Shown here in pieces: positions 17,778-26,014 of a stretch of DNA of 64,000 nt; the stretch's first letter is position 1; each line of letters opens with the position of its first letter. The notes beneath the pieces were generated by a model. The model did not search any database. It was not told the origin of the DNA and saw only the letters and a program-made list of their open reading frames with translations. The stretch is from NCBI GenBank assembly GCA_964567745.1, contig CAZMNY010000013.1:62001-126000 (forward strand). Direction: 5' to 3'. The DNA comes from CAZMNY01 sp964567745. GTDB taxonomy: Bacteria; Planctomycetota; Planctomycetia; Pirellulales; Pirellulaceae. The position numbers and the translations under genes were made by a program.

Positions 17778-20200
17778 CACGAAGCTCCGGCAAGTCGCTT
17801 TTCCACCTCCAGCACGCTCAGCGTCGTCTTCATCACAACGTCGGGCGTCAGCGAAATGCTGTTGATTCCTTGCTCGACGAGGAACTGAGCGAAGTCGGGA
17901 TAGTCGCTGGGTGCCTGGCCGCAGATGCCGATCTTGCGATCCTTCGCGTGAACAGAACGGATCACGTGCGCTATCATTTTTTTGACGGCTTCGTTTCGCT
18001 CGTCAAAGACGTGAGCTACGATTTCCGAATCGCGATCGACACCGAGCACTAACTGCGTCAGATCGTTGGAACCGATCGAAAAGCCGTCGAAGACCTCGGC
18101 GAACTCGCCCGCCAGGATGACGTTGCTGGGGATCTCGCACATCACGTAGACCTCCAGGCCATCGACACCTCGCAACAAACCGTGATACTCCAGCTCGTTG
18201 ATCACGCGGCGGCCTTCTTCGATGGTGCGGCAAAACGGAATCATCAGCTTGACGTTGGTCAAGCCCATGTCGCGGCGAACGCGTTCCATCGCACAGCATT
18301 CCAACATGAAGCCCCGCTTGTAACGCTCGTCGTAATACCGCGACGCACCACGGAAGCCGATCATCGGATTCTCTTCGGTCGGTTCGTAAAGACGCCCGCC
18401 GATCAGATTCGCGTACTCGTTCGACTTGAAGTCGCTCATCCGCACGATGACATCTTTCGGATAGAACGCGGCGGCGACCATAGCCACGCCTTGAGCCAAT
18501 TTGTCGATGAAGTAGTCGTGTTTTTGTTCGTAGCCGACGGTAGCCTCGTCGATCTGGCGGACGACAGCCGCATCTTTCAAGTGCCTGTAGTCGAGCAACG
18601 CCAACGGATGGATACCGATCGTGTTGTTGATCATGAACTCCAGCCGAGCCAGCCCGACGCCGTCGTTGGGCAAGAACGAAAGCCGCAGCGCTTCGTCGGG
18701 GTTCGCAACGTTCATCATGATCTTGGTGCGAGGACGCTTCGTCGCCTGCAACGCGATCGTCTCAACTTCGAATGGCAACTCGTCTTGATAAACGAAGCCT
18801 GTTTCACCCTCGGCGCAAGAAATGGTCACGACCTGGCCTTCGGTCAGAACATCAGTTCCATCGATCGTGCCGACAATGGCAGGCAGTCCCAATTCGCGAC
18901 TAACGATTGCTGCATGGCAAGTGCGGCCACCTCGATTGGTCACGATCGCCGCGGCTTTCTTCATCGTCGGCTCCCAGTCCGGATCGGTCTTGTCGGTTAC
19001 GAGCACGTCGCCAGCCTGGACCTGATGCAGATGCTCAACGTTCTTGATGATGCGAATCGGGCCTGAAGCGATCTTTTCGCCAACTGATCGGCCACGACAA
19101 AGCACGTTGCCCTTGCGTTGCAGGCGATAGACCTCAAGCGAGTCTGTCTGCTTCTGCGATTGGACGGTTTCGGGTCTCGCTTGCAAGATGAACAGCTCAC
19201 CGGTGCGGCCGTCCTTCGCCCACTCCATGTCCATCGGTGTGAATTGCCCACACTTTGCGCTGTAGTGGTCTTCGATCAAGCACGCCCACCGAGCGAGTTG
19301 TAGAATCTCCTCGTCGGTGATGGCAAAGCGGACGCGGTCGTCGGGCGGCACCGGAACGTTCTTGACCATCTTGCCTCCGCCAGTGTCGTAGACCAGCTTG
19401 AACTCTTTGCTGCCACACGTCTTTTGCAAGATTGGCTTCTGACCGTCGCGCAGCGTTGGCTTGAAGACGTAAAACTCATCTGGGTTCACCGAGCCCTGCA
19501 CCACGTTCTCGCCCAGGCCGTATGCAGCGTTGATCAAGACGACATCACGGAAGCCGGTTTCGGTGTCGATCGAGAACATCACGCCGGACGATGCAAGGTC
19601 CGATCGCACCATCCGCTGCACGCCAATCGACAACGCAACTTCGAAATGATCGAACCCCTTGTCTTCGCGGTATGAGATGGCTCGGTCGGTGAAGAGCGAC
19701 GCAAAGCAGCGGCGACACGCTTCGAGCAACGCCGCGTCGCCTTGCACGTTCAAGTACGTTTCCTGTTGGCCCGCAAAGCTTGCATCCGGCAAGTCCTCAG
19801 CCGTTGCGCTGCTCCGTACTGCTACATCGACCAGTTCGCCGGCACTCAGTCCTTCATAAGCCGTCACGATTTCTTCACGCAACTCTGCTGGCAACTCAGC
19901 AGCGAGGATCTCATGGCGTACTTGTCGGCCACGTTGTTGGAGGTTCTCGATGTCATGCACATCAAGGTCGAACAGAATCTCCTTGATGCCCTCGTCGAGG
20001 CCATTCTGGGCAAGGAAGTGCCGATACGCTTCGGCCGTGACGGCAAAACCGTCCGCGAGGTTCACTCCCTGCGATCCCAAGTCGCGACACATCTCGCCGA
20101 GCGATGCGTTCTTGCCGCCAACGAGCGGGACATCCTCGATACCGATGTCGGCGAACTTACGAATGAACTGTAACTCTGTCGCAACTGCAGTGCTGGTCAT
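17777..20200 (-). CDS. ppsA: Phosphoenolpyruvate synthase
   Basis: 807 residues, the full family length. The N-terminal ATP-grasp domain starts with GGKNASLGEMCRDLG and contains AVRSSATAEDLPDASFAGQQ. The swivelling phosphohistidine domain has GGRTCHAAIVSRELGLPAIVG with catalytic His near residue 428. The C-terminal PEP/pyruvate TIM barrel ends with IGICGQAPSDYPDFAQFL carrying the active-site Cys. The enzyme converts pyruvate, ATP and water to PEP, AMP and phosphate in the cytosol. Its stop overlaps the ppsR start and its start overlaps the upstream gene by 4 bp (ATGA), so the three genes are translationally coupled. Confidence 0.97.
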   Translation of the reverse strand: MTSTAVATELQFIRKFADIGIEDVPLVGGKNASLGEMCRDLGSQGVNLADGFAVTAEAYRHFLAQNGLDEGIKEILFDLDVHDIENLQQRGRQVRHEILAAELPAELREEIVTAYEGLSAGELVDVAVRSSATAEDLPDASFAGQQETYLNVQGDAALLEACRRCFASLFTDRAISYREDKGFDHFEVALSIGVQRMVRSDLASSGVMFSIDTETGFRDVVLINAAYGLGENVVQGSVNPDEFYVFKPTLRDGQKPILQKTCGSKEFKLVYDTGGGKMVKNVPVPPDDRVRFAITDEEILQLARWACLIEDHYSAKCGQFTPMDMEWAKDGRTGELFILQARPETVQSQKQTDSLEVYRLQRKGNVLCRGRSVGEKIASGPIRIIKNVEHLHQVQAGDVLVTDKTDPDWEPTMKKAAAIVTNRGGRTCHAAIVSRELGLPAIVGTIDGTDVLTEGQVVTISCAEGETGFVYQDELPFEVETIALQATKRPRTKIMMNVANPDEALRLSFLPNDGVGLARLEFMINNTIGIHPLALLDYRHLKDAAVVRQIDEATVGYEQKHDYFIDKLAQGVAMVAAAFYPKDVIVRMSDFKSNEYANLIGGRLYEPTEENPMIGFRGASRYYDERYKRGFMLECCAMERVRRDMGLTNVKLMIPFCRTIEEGRRVINELEYHGLLRGVDGLEVYVMCEIPSNVILAGEFAEVFDGFSIGSNDLTQLVLGVDRDSEIVAHVFDERNEAVKKMIAHVIRSVHAKDRKIGICGQAPSDYPDFAQFLVEQGINSISLTPDVVMKTTLSVLEVEKRLAGAS

Positions 20201-20799
20201 CCTACGTTCTCCGTTTCGTGAGTGTTCTCCGTCGTCTCGCCGACGATGCTCCGCAATTCATCCAAGGCGGCTTCTTCCGCGGCGGAGATCTTGTGGATGC
20301 CGAGAATCCCGCCGGCAGCTTCGGCGACCTTGCGTGTGTTGGAAAACAAGTTGAATCGCACGGCGCGCTGTGCGACTGGCGTCAACGTATCAAGGAGGGA
20401 GGTGACGTAGTCCTTCCACGCTGTGAACATCGCTTCAGTTGGCCGTTCGTCGAGCCAGTGTTCGAGCAAGTGATAGCTCGCTGAATCGCGGTCGTGCCCG
20501 ATCGATTCTGCTGCTTCCAGCACCGCAATTCGCTCGCGCTTATCAACAGCGCCGTCCGACCACGCCACATGCACCAGTGGGAACAACGACAGCGCCAGAA
20601 GATGCTCGCCGGTGATGTCGAGCCAATCGAGTTCCTCTAAGACTCTTTCATCCTTGATGGCGATAGCGCGGGACAGCGATTCCCGCCGCTGTTCGGCGGC
20701 GAGTTGCTTTCCCAGCCTCTGCAGAAGCTGTTGATCGACCTTGTGGCAAAACTCATACTCGAAAGCGCTCTCGCGTTGTTTGAATATCTCAGTGGTCAT
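20197..20799 (-). CDS. TerB-like hypothetical protein, first gene of the ppsA operon
   Basis: 200 residues, soluble and helical. The segment LFPLVHVAWSDGAVDKRERIAVLEAAESIG resembles the acidic TerB-type helical repeat (a run split here by WSDGAVDKRE), but the rest has no clear match, so the assignment is tentative. It overlaps ppsA by 4 bp and is the promoter-proximal gene. A sigma-54-type promoter (20847-20864) and an exact GTGCG-N4-CGCGCG site (20907-20921) lie upstream, tying PEP synthase to the island's regulon. A role in controlling PEP synthase is possible but not shown. Confidence 0.55.
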   Translation of the reverse strand: MTTEIFKQRESAFEYEFCHKVDQQLLQRLGKQLAAEQRRESLSRAIAIKDERVLEELDWLDITGEHLLALSLFPLVHVAWSDGAVDKRERIAVLEAAESIGHDRDSASYHLLEHWLDERPTEAMFTAWKDYVTSLLDTLTPVAQRAVRFNLFSNTRKVAEAAGGILGIHKISAAEEAALDELRSIVGETTENTHETENVG

Positions 20800-20846
20800 C
20801 GCACTGTCCTTATCTCGGAGTGAGAACTCTCGTACCGATCAACGAG

Positions 20847-20864
20847 ATTGCAAACGCCATACCA
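20847..20864 (-). promoter_or_regulatory. Sigma-54-type promoter of the TerB-like/ppsA/ppsR operon
   Basis: On the minus strand TGGTATGGCGTTTGCA gives GG-N10-GC. It lies about 50 bp before the start at 20799. Confidence 0.75.
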
Positions 20865-20906
20865 GTGCGGGCGAATGCGGACTGTTCTGGGGATGGACCG
20901 CTGGAT

Positions 20907-20921
20907 GTGCGTTACCGCGCG
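20907..20921. promoter_or_regulatory. Putative activator site GTGCG-N4-CGCGCG
   Basis: Exact match with spacer TTAC. It begins 44 bp from the -24 GG of the ppsA-operon promoter. Confidence 0.7.
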
Positions 20922-20948
20922 CGAAGATGAGCGAAGCGGCTCAATCAG

Positions 20949-21335
20949 TCAGGCTACTTCCACGGATGCTTCGATCGCATCCCTGACCGTCGCCGTTAGT
21001 TTCCGTGGCACTTGCGACCACGGAAGCACTGCGAATGCGCCTCGATCTAACGCAGTGGGGACGTCGAATTCAGATTCGTCGCGTGTGATGATCACGCACT
21101 GGCCAGCTCCGCCGCGCCGTTGTAGTTGCTCCATCAAAGCCAATCCATCGATTTCTGGCAGCTCACGTGCCGACACAACGACGTCGTAGGATCGTTCAGA
21201 TGTCGCTGCCAAAGCCTGGCGGGGATGGCACAGTTCGGTAACCGAATAACCAGCCTGACAAAGACGACGGGCAAGCGAGTCGCGGATGAGGCGATCGGGT
21301 TCGACGATCAATACTGTTGGTGGCTCGAACATCAT
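20949..21335 (-). CDS. Degenerate response-regulator receiver (pseudo-receiver)
   Basis: 128 residues, a stand-alone receiver fold: TVLIVEPDRLIRDSLARRLC at the start, then DVVVSARELPEIDGLALMEQL. In the usual DxxxxDxxxPxxDG pattern the phosphoacceptor Asp position is Ala here (VSARELP), and the conserved Lys near the end is also absent (AVLPWS). The acidic pair is reduced to EPD. It probably works by protein contact without Asp phosphorylation. The start overlaps the stop of the upstream BON gene by 4 bp. Confidence 0.7.
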   Translation of the reverse strand: MMFEPPTVLIVEPDRLIRDSLARRLCQAGYSVTELCHPRQALAATSERSYDVVVSARELPEIDGLALMEQLQRRGGAGQCVIITRDESEFDVPTALDRGAFAVLPWSQVPRKLTATVRDAIEASVEVA

Positions 21336-21607
21336 TTTGCTCTTCCTGGAGAAACTCGAATTCGGTCGTCGATCATCTGCACACCATTCACGCTCTGGGC
21401 GAGTGTGATAGCGACTTGTCTCGTGTGGTAGGTTGGCACGGTTCCGCGTAGAATCGCGACGCCTTCTTGGAAGTCACACGACAGTTGGCGGAGTGCGGCG
21501 TAAGGGCTCTTGCCCAGTCGATCGAGAAGCTCGGCGCCGATGCGCTGGTCTGCGGAAGTGCTTGGACTCTGTTGCGGGCTCGTCTGTTGGTCGACTGTAG
21601 TGCTCAT
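21332..21607 (-). CDS. BON-domain protein
   Basis: 91 residues from ATG 21607. After a Gln/Ser-rich N-terminus comes a BON-like domain (about 27-88): RIGAELLDRLGKSPYAALRQ, then EGVAILRGTVPTYHTRQVAI and VNGVQMIDDRIRV. BON domains bind membranes or phospholipids and often occur in stress proteins. No signal peptide is visible, so it would be cytosolic. It is coupled to the pseudo-receiver downstream. An intrinsic terminator lies in its leader, 45-76 nt upstream of the start. Confidence 0.7.
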   Translation of the reverse strand: MSTTVDQQTSPQQSPSTSADQRIGAELLDRLGKSPYAALRQLSCDFQEGVAILRGTVPTYHTRQVAITLAQSVNGVQMIDDRIRVSPGRAK

Positions 21608-21651
21608 ACATTTGTCCTTGGTGGCAATGGCATCCTTTGCCGCGTGTGCAC

Positions 21652-21683
21652 AAAAAAAGCCCCGATCGCAATTGATCGGGGCT
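21652..21683 (-). terminator. Intrinsic terminator inside the BON-gene leader
   Basis: On the minus strand a perfect 10-bp stem (AGCCCCGATC/GATCGGGGCT, loop AATTGC) is followed by seven U (complement of A at 21652-21658). No minus-strand gene lies upstream, so it ends a short RNA or acts as an attenuator before the BON start at 21607. TTGACA occurs upstream near 21752-21757 on the same strand. Confidence 0.7.
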
Positions 21684-21861
21684 GTCGTAGCGCCGGTTTC
21701 CGGGCCCTTCGCGAGCACGGGACTTGTAGTCTTGCAACTTCGCGTGAGTTGTCAATTGGGAATCTTGAAAAGAATCTTCGCTCAACGGCGGCGCGCGTTA
21801 TGGCACACCGTCTGCACGTCTTCTAATCGGGTGCGAAGATAGTTGCTACGATGAAACGCTC

Positions 21862-23730
21862 ATGACCAGCAGCGAACACGAGCTTCGAAACAGTATCGAG
21901 CAGGCGAAGCTGCTCGCAGCGGCAGTTGCCCACTTGGCCGAGGGCGTGCTCATCACCAACGATCATCTTGAGTGGCCAGGCCCGCACATCGTTTTCGTGA
22001 ATGAGGCGATGTGCCGGATCACGGGTTATAGCGCGGACGAACTTGTCGGCCAAACGCCACGGATCTTGCAAGGCAAAGGAACCGACGGCGAGGCCCGACG
22101 GCACCTGCGAGCTGAGCTAACCGCTGGTAGATCGTGTCGCGTTGAAGTCGTCAATTACCGAAAGGACGGCACAGGCTACGACGCAGAGCTGTTCATCATG
22201 CCGGTGTTCAACGCTGAAGGGCAACGCACCAACTTCGTTTCTATCCACCGCGATATCTCGCAGCGGAAGCAAGCCGAAGCGGCACTTCGCAGCCACCAAG
22301 ACCTGCTGCAAGCGATCTATGATGCGGAACCGGAATGTGTGAAGCTGCTCGACGCTGATGGCACGGTGACGATGATGAACCAGGCCGGCTTACAGATGAT
22401 CGACGCGAAGTCGCTCGATGACGTTCAAGGCAAGTCGGTTTATGGACTCATCGCACCTGAAGATCGCGAAGCGTTTAAGTCACTTACTCAGCGCGTCTTT
22501 CAAGGTGATTCGGGGACACTGGAGTTCGACGTTGTAGGGCGCAAAGGACACCGCAGAACGCTGGAAACGCACGCCGTGCCGTTGCGTGATCCGTCGGGCG
22601 AGATCACTTCCTTGCTGGGAATCACACGCGACGTGTCGGAACGCAGGCAAGGTGAGCGAGCCTTGCGCGAACGTGAAGAGCGATTGGGGGCAGTGCTGAA
22701 CACCGCCGTCGATGCAATTATCACGATCGATCGCGGCGGTATCATCGTCAGTGCGAACATCGCGACAGAGCAGATGTTCGGCTACTCGCAAGACGAGCTG
22801 ATTGGGCAGAACGTCTCGATGTTGATGCCGTCGCCGTACCGTGAAGAACACGACGCCTACATCACCCGTTACTTGGAAACACGTGAAGCGCGCATCATCG
22901 GCATCGGCCGTGAGGTTGAGGGCCAACGCAAAGACGGCTCGGTTTTCCCGGTCAGCTTGGCAGTCAGCGAAGTCGGTCGCTTGGGCTTGTTCACTGGGAT
23001 TGTTCGTGACATCACGGAGCAAGTCCAGGCACAACGGCAACTCATGCTCAGCGAGCGGCTGGCTGCGATTGGTCAAACGATGGCAGGCATCGCACACGAG
23101 AGTCGGAACGCGCTGCAGAAGATCCAAGCTTCAACCGAGATGCTGGAGATGGACTTGCGTGACAACAGCGAGGCGATGAGCGAGCTTCACCGCATTGGGG
23201 AAGCGGCCGATAATCTGCGAGGTTTGCTCGACGAAGTCCGCGACTACGCTGGAACGATCGCGTTGGAACGCACTCGTGTCGCCGTCGCTGGTGTGTGGCG
23301 TCAGGCTTGGCGAGACGTCTGCCATGTTCGGAGAGGCGAAGATCCGATCTTCGAAGAGGAAACGAATGGCGTCGACACCGAGTGCTACGTCGATCCGTTC
23401 CGAATCCAGCAGGTCTTTCGCAACCTGTTTGAAAACGCAATCGCGGCGTGCCAAGACCGCGCGCATGTCACTGTGCACTGCGCGGCGACGCACGTCAACG
23501 GAACTGATGCCATCGAAGTCGCGATCCGCGATCGTGGCACTGGATTTGCAGAAGAACATCGAGAAAAAGCCTTTGATGCATTCTTCACTAGCAAGTCCAC
23601 TGGAACGGGTTTGGGAATGGCGATCGTCAAACGCATCGTCGAAGCACACGGTGGTCACATTGCCATCGGACCGAACCGCAATCCGGGGGCCGAGGTGATT
23701 GTCACGTTGCCAAGGAAACCCGAAGCGTGA
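21862..23730 (+). CDS. PAS-PAS-PAS sensor histidine kinase with a FixL-like third PAS
   Basis: 622 residues, no membrane segment, so a soluble kinase. Three PAS/PAC units occupy about 18-137, 140-262 and 270-385. The third closely resembles FixL: GYSQDELIGQNVSMLMPSP and REARIIGIGREVEGQRKDGS. The DHp helix has AGIAHESRNALQ with His412. The ATPase domain shows NLFENAIAAC (N box), DRGTGF (G1) and GTGLGMAIVKRI (G2). In FixL the haem-ligating His stands just before IIGIGR; here Arg344 does, so classical haem binding is doubtful. The ANTAR regulator gene follows, and a palindromic repeat covers the junction. Confidence 0.85.
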   Translation: MTSSEHELRNSIEQAKLLAAAVAHLAEGVLITNDHLEWPGPHIVFVNEAMCRITGYSADELVGQTPRILQGKGTDGEARRHLRAELTAGRSCRVEVVNYRKDGTGYDAELFIMPVFNAEGQRTNFVSIHRDISQRKQAEAALRSHQDLLQAIYDAEPECVKLLDADGTVTMMNQAGLQMIDAKSLDDVQGKSVYGLIAPEDREAFKSLTQRVFQGDSGTLEFDVVGRKGHRRTLETHAVPLRDPSGEITSLLGITRDVSERRQGERALREREERLGAVLNTAVDAIITIDRGGIIVSANIATEQMFGYSQDELIGQNVSMLMPSPYREEHDAYITRYLETREARIIGIGREVEGQRKDGSVFPVSLAVSEVGRLGLFTGIVRDITEQVQAQRQLMLSERLAAIGQTMAGIAHESRNALQKIQASTEMLEMDLRDNSEAMSELHRIGEAADNLRGLLDEVRDYAGTIALERTRVAVAGVWRQAWRDVCHVRRGEDPIFEEETNGVDTECYVDPFRIQQVFRNLFENAIAACQDRAHVTVHCAATHVNGTDAIEVAIRDRGTGFAEEHREKAFDAFFTSKSTGTGLGMAIVKRIVEAHGGHIAIGPNRNPGAEVIVTLPRKPEA

Positions 23731-23776
23731 GCGAGGGAGACATTCGCGCTCCGCGTCCTCGCTCACGCTTCGGGTT
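23717..23776. repeat. Palindromic repeat R2 at the kinase/regulator junction
   Basis: AACCCGAAGCGTGAGCGAGG at 23717-23736 is repeated as its perfect 20-bp reverse complement at 23757-23776, with an inner CGCG-ctc-CGCG hairpin. The left arm encodes the last residues and the stop codon of the kinase. A second copy ends the window (63899-63960). Confidence 0.85.
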
Positions 23777-23792
23777 ACAGACGGAGCGAACC

Positions 23793-24377
23793 GTGCCTGA
23801 GAAACTCAGCATTGCCGTCGCGGATGACGACGAGCAAATGCGTTCGTATTACCTGCGGATACTGACTGACATGGGACACGAAGTCACCGCGGCGGCGGAA
23901 GACGGGCAGGTGCTACTCGATGCGTGCCGCGCCGATCGGCCCGACATAGTGATCACCGACATTCAAATGCCGGATTTGGACGGCATCGCCGCCGTTACTG
24001 AGATATGTCGTGATGAACCGCTGCCCGTGATTCTCGTCTCGGCCTACCACGACGAAGAGCTGATGCAGCGAGCCACCCTCGAATACATCCTGGCTTACTT
24101 GGTCAAGCCGATCAAGCGACACGATCTTGAAACGGCGATCGCCTTGGTGATGCAACGCTTTCGCCAATTCCAATCGTTACGCCAGGAGGCAGAAAGCCAT
24201 CGTCAGGCGCTTGAAGACCGCAAGACGATCGAGCGTGCCAAAGGCATCCTGATGAAGCGAGCCATGTTGGACGAGCCCGATGCGTTTCGGCGGCTGCAAA
24301 AGCTTGCCAGCGAGAAGAACCTCAAGCTCGTCGACCTATCCCGGCAGATCGTCGTAGCGGATGAAGCGATGGCGTAG
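23793..24377 (+). CDS. ANTAR-domain response regulator
   Basis: 194 residues from GTG 23793, chosen because GGAG lies 7 bases upstream and the longer frame from 23727 would be encoded by the palindromic repeat. Receiver domain about 1-120 with AVADDDEQMRSYYLRILTDM, ITDIQMPDLDG (phosphoacceptor Asp) and YLVKPIKR (conserved Lys). The C-terminal ANTAR domain (about 135-190, RKTIERAKGILMKRAMLDEP) binds hairpins in nascent RNA and prevents termination. The upstream PAS kinase is the natural partner. Target RNAs are unknown; the leader terminator at 21652-21683 is a conceivable one. Confidence 0.85.
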   Translation: MPEKLSIAVADDDEQMRSYYLRILTDMGHEVTAAAEDGQVLLDACRADRPDIVITDIQMPDLDGIAAVTEICRDEPLPVILVSAYHDEELMQRATLEYILAYLVKPIKRHDLETAIALVMQRFRQFQSLRQEAESHRQALEDRKTIERAKGILMKRAMLDEPDAFRRLQKLASEKNLKLVDLSRQIVVADEAMA

Positions 24378-24382
24378 CTCTC

Positions 24383-24976
24383 ATGGCCGAAGAACTCTCA
24401 TTCCGCGTGTTTCTCTTGGTCATAGCGATCGTCCAGAACGCTTTCAGCTTCCGTTACCTGAAGCGCGCAAGCGTGGCCTCGTCGATCTTCCAGCGTCGCG
24501 ACGAGGGCATACTGATGAGCATAGTGATCAGTGCAACATTCGCCGGGTATTGCATTGCGGTTGCGGCCTACCTGCTCAATCCTAGCTGGATGGCCTGGTC
24601 CGCGATCGAGTTGCCGAATTGGATTCGCTGGTTTGGAACTGTGCCGCTGTTGGACGGGTCGTTCACGATCATGTGGGGTGTTTACCATCTCGGCAACAAC
24701 ATCACCTTCAGCGTCTCTACAAAGGCAGAACACAAGCTGATCACATCCGGACCGTACCGTTGGGTTCGGCACCCGCTTTATACCGGATTGCTACTCGGCG
24801 CGATCGGCGTGAGCGTGATGTTGGCGAACTGGTTCGTCGCGACAACCGGTCTGGCAACTTGGATTCTTCTTGCCCGCCGCACTCGCCTTGAAGAGCAAAA
24901 CTTGATCGAGAAGTTCGGCGATGCTTACCGGGAATACATGACGCACACTGGGCAGTTCTTTCCAAGAGTGCGTTAG
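24383..24976 (+). CDS. Isoprenylcysteine methyltransferase-like membrane protein
   Basis: 197 residues with about five membrane segments (for example VFLLVIAIVQNAF, then IVISATFAGYCIAVAAYLL). The C-terminal signature SGPYRWVRHPLYTGLLLG and a following EEQNLIEKFGDAYREYM are those of ICMT/PEMT-type methyltransferases and related proteins, which use S-adenosylmethionine at the membrane. The substrate is unknown. It begins 5 bp after the ANTAR regulator, so it is probably co-transcribed with the kinase and regulator. Confidence 0.75.
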   Translation: MAEELSFRVFLLVIAIVQNAFSFRYLKRASVASSIFQRRDEGILMSIVISATFAGYCIAVAAYLLNPSWMAWSAIELPNWIRWFGTVPLLDGSFTIMWGVYHLGNNITFSVSTKAEHKLITSGPYRWVRHPLYTGLLLGAIGVSVMLANWFVATTGLATWILLARRTRLEEQNLIEKFGDAYREYMTHTGQFFPRVR

Positions 24977-24994
24977 CCATCATCGTCGCGGTCT

Positions 24995-25011
24995 TGGCGC
25001 GCGTTTTGCAC
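24995..25011 (+). promoter_or_regulatory. Sigma-54-type promoter of the 69-residue membrane protein gene
   Basis: TGGCGCGCGTTTTGCA gives GG-N10-GC (24996/25008). Only half-sites of the activator motif are seen upstream. A hairpin GAGGCAAC-a-GTTGCCTC (25024-25040) lies between promoter and ribosome-binding site. Confidence 0.7.
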
Positions 25012-25055
25012 CTACGAAGAGCAGAGGCAACAGTTGCCTCGAAAGGAGGTGTGAG

Positions 25056-25265
25056 ATGTCCACCGTTATGAAAAGAGGTACTGGTCCGATCGTTCCTCCG
25101 CCTGCCAAGGAGCCCCAAGACGACAAGCAACTTCGTCGCGATCGCCGGACGGCTGCGATTGTCTTGGCCCTGATGATCGCGTTGATGGCGTTCATCCTCT
25201 GGCTGGCAAGCATGAGTGAACCCATCGAGTACAACGACATCGACTACTGGCACATGATGCCGTAA
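25056..25265 (+). CDS. Small single-pass membrane protein
   Basis: 69 residues. ATG 25056 is preceded by an ideal AAAGGAGGTG. Residues 1-32 are basic and Pro-containing; residues 33-53 form one membrane helix (AAIVLALMIALMAFILWLA); a short acidic tail EPIEYNDIDYWHMMP follows. N-in topology is likely. No family recognised. The sigma-54-type promoter and the cytochrome gene 96 bp downstream suggest a role in a respiratory or stress membrane complex. Confidence 0.7.
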   Translation: MSTVMKRGTGPIVPPPAKEPQDDKQLRRDRRTAAIVLALMIALMAFILWLASMSEPIEYNDIDYWHMMP

Positions 25266-25361
25266 CCAGCCTGCGGTCATTGTCGCACACCGCGCGCGCC
25301 GCTAAGCACACGTGCTCGTCGGGTAAGTGGATCAGCTATCACGTGAAATGAGGAGAGTGTT

Positions 25362-25742
25362 ATGCGAAAGAGCATCATCGGAGGAATTCTTGTCGCGTTG
25401 CTTGCGACCATCGTGCTGGCCGACGACAAGGCCGAGGAGGAGAAAGAGTCTAGCTTCTGGATGAAACAGAAGCTGAAGTATTCGCAGGAGATCCTGAACG
25501 GGCTCGCAAAAGAAGACTACAACCTAATCTCGAAGAACGCTATGGCGATGAAGGGCTTGAACAAGATTGAGTTCTTCGTCCGGCAACAGCCGCCGGAATA
25601 CCGCACGCAGTTGAGGAGCTTTCAGTCTTCTGTCAGCGACATCGTCACCAGCGCGGAAGACGAGAACCTTGATGGAGCAACGCTCGCCTTCACACAAATG
25701 ACCGTCAGTTGTGTCAAATGCCACAAAGAGCTGCGGAAGTAG
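25362..25742 (+). CDS. Small exported monohaem c-type cytochrome
   Basis: 126 residues. Signal peptide MRKSIIGGILVALLATIVLA. The mature protein is helical with one haem motif, CVKCH, close to the C-terminus, as in cytochrome c'-type four-helix bundles. It is paralogous to the gene at 33419-33817: both share a YSQEILNGL or HSQALLEGL segment and EENLDGATLA before the haem. It is periplasmic; an electron-transfer or gas-ligand role is possible. GAGGAG precedes the start. The upstream gap contains CGCAC-N4-CGCGCG, a variant of the activator motif. Confidence 0.8.
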   Translation: MRKSIIGGILVALLATIVLADDKAEEEKESSFWMKQKLKYSQEILNGLAKEDYNLISKNAMAMKGLNKIEFFVRQQPPEYRTQLRSFQSSVSDIVTSAEDENLDGATLAFTQMTVSCVKCHKELRK

Positions 25743-25826
25743 TCACTCGCAGTGTGGGAGCAGCTGGCAGCCCGGCGGCAGCACCTCGTGCAAGGTCTAG
25801 CGTATGCGGAAGTGGTGCGCGCGGGT

Positions 25827-25841
25827 GTGCTCCGTCGCGCG
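25827..25841. promoter_or_regulatory. Putative activator site, one mismatch
   Basis: GTGCT-CCGT-CGCGCG. It ends 43 bp before the -24 GG of the promoter at 25883. Confidence 0.6.
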
Positions 25842-25882
25842 GCTGTCGATCGGGAAAAATGCTCCCGTCTGTGTTCGCAGGC

Positions 25883-25899
25883 TGGCACGAGCTTTGCGT
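25883..25899 (+). promoter_or_regulatory. Sigma-54-type promoter of the CBS-domain gene
   Basis: TGGCACGAGCTTTGCG matches the -24/-12 consensus almost perfectly (GG 25884, GC 25896). The leader to the start at 26015 is about 105 nt. Confidence 0.8.
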
Positions 25900-26014
25900 C
25901 AACGACTACCGTGGCAACAAGCGCCAGTTTTGTCGGCCAGTAGCTTGACTCCCTGAGTCGAGCAGCACGTGCAAACGAATCGACTTGGAAAGTCGAGCTG
26001 CAAAGGAGGAAGTC

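Noticed and set aside
23727..23792. Upstream start of the ANTAR regulator overlapping the kinase stop
   Set aside because: These codons lie in palindromic repeat R2; GTG 23793 has a better ribosome-binding site and starts at the receiver fold.
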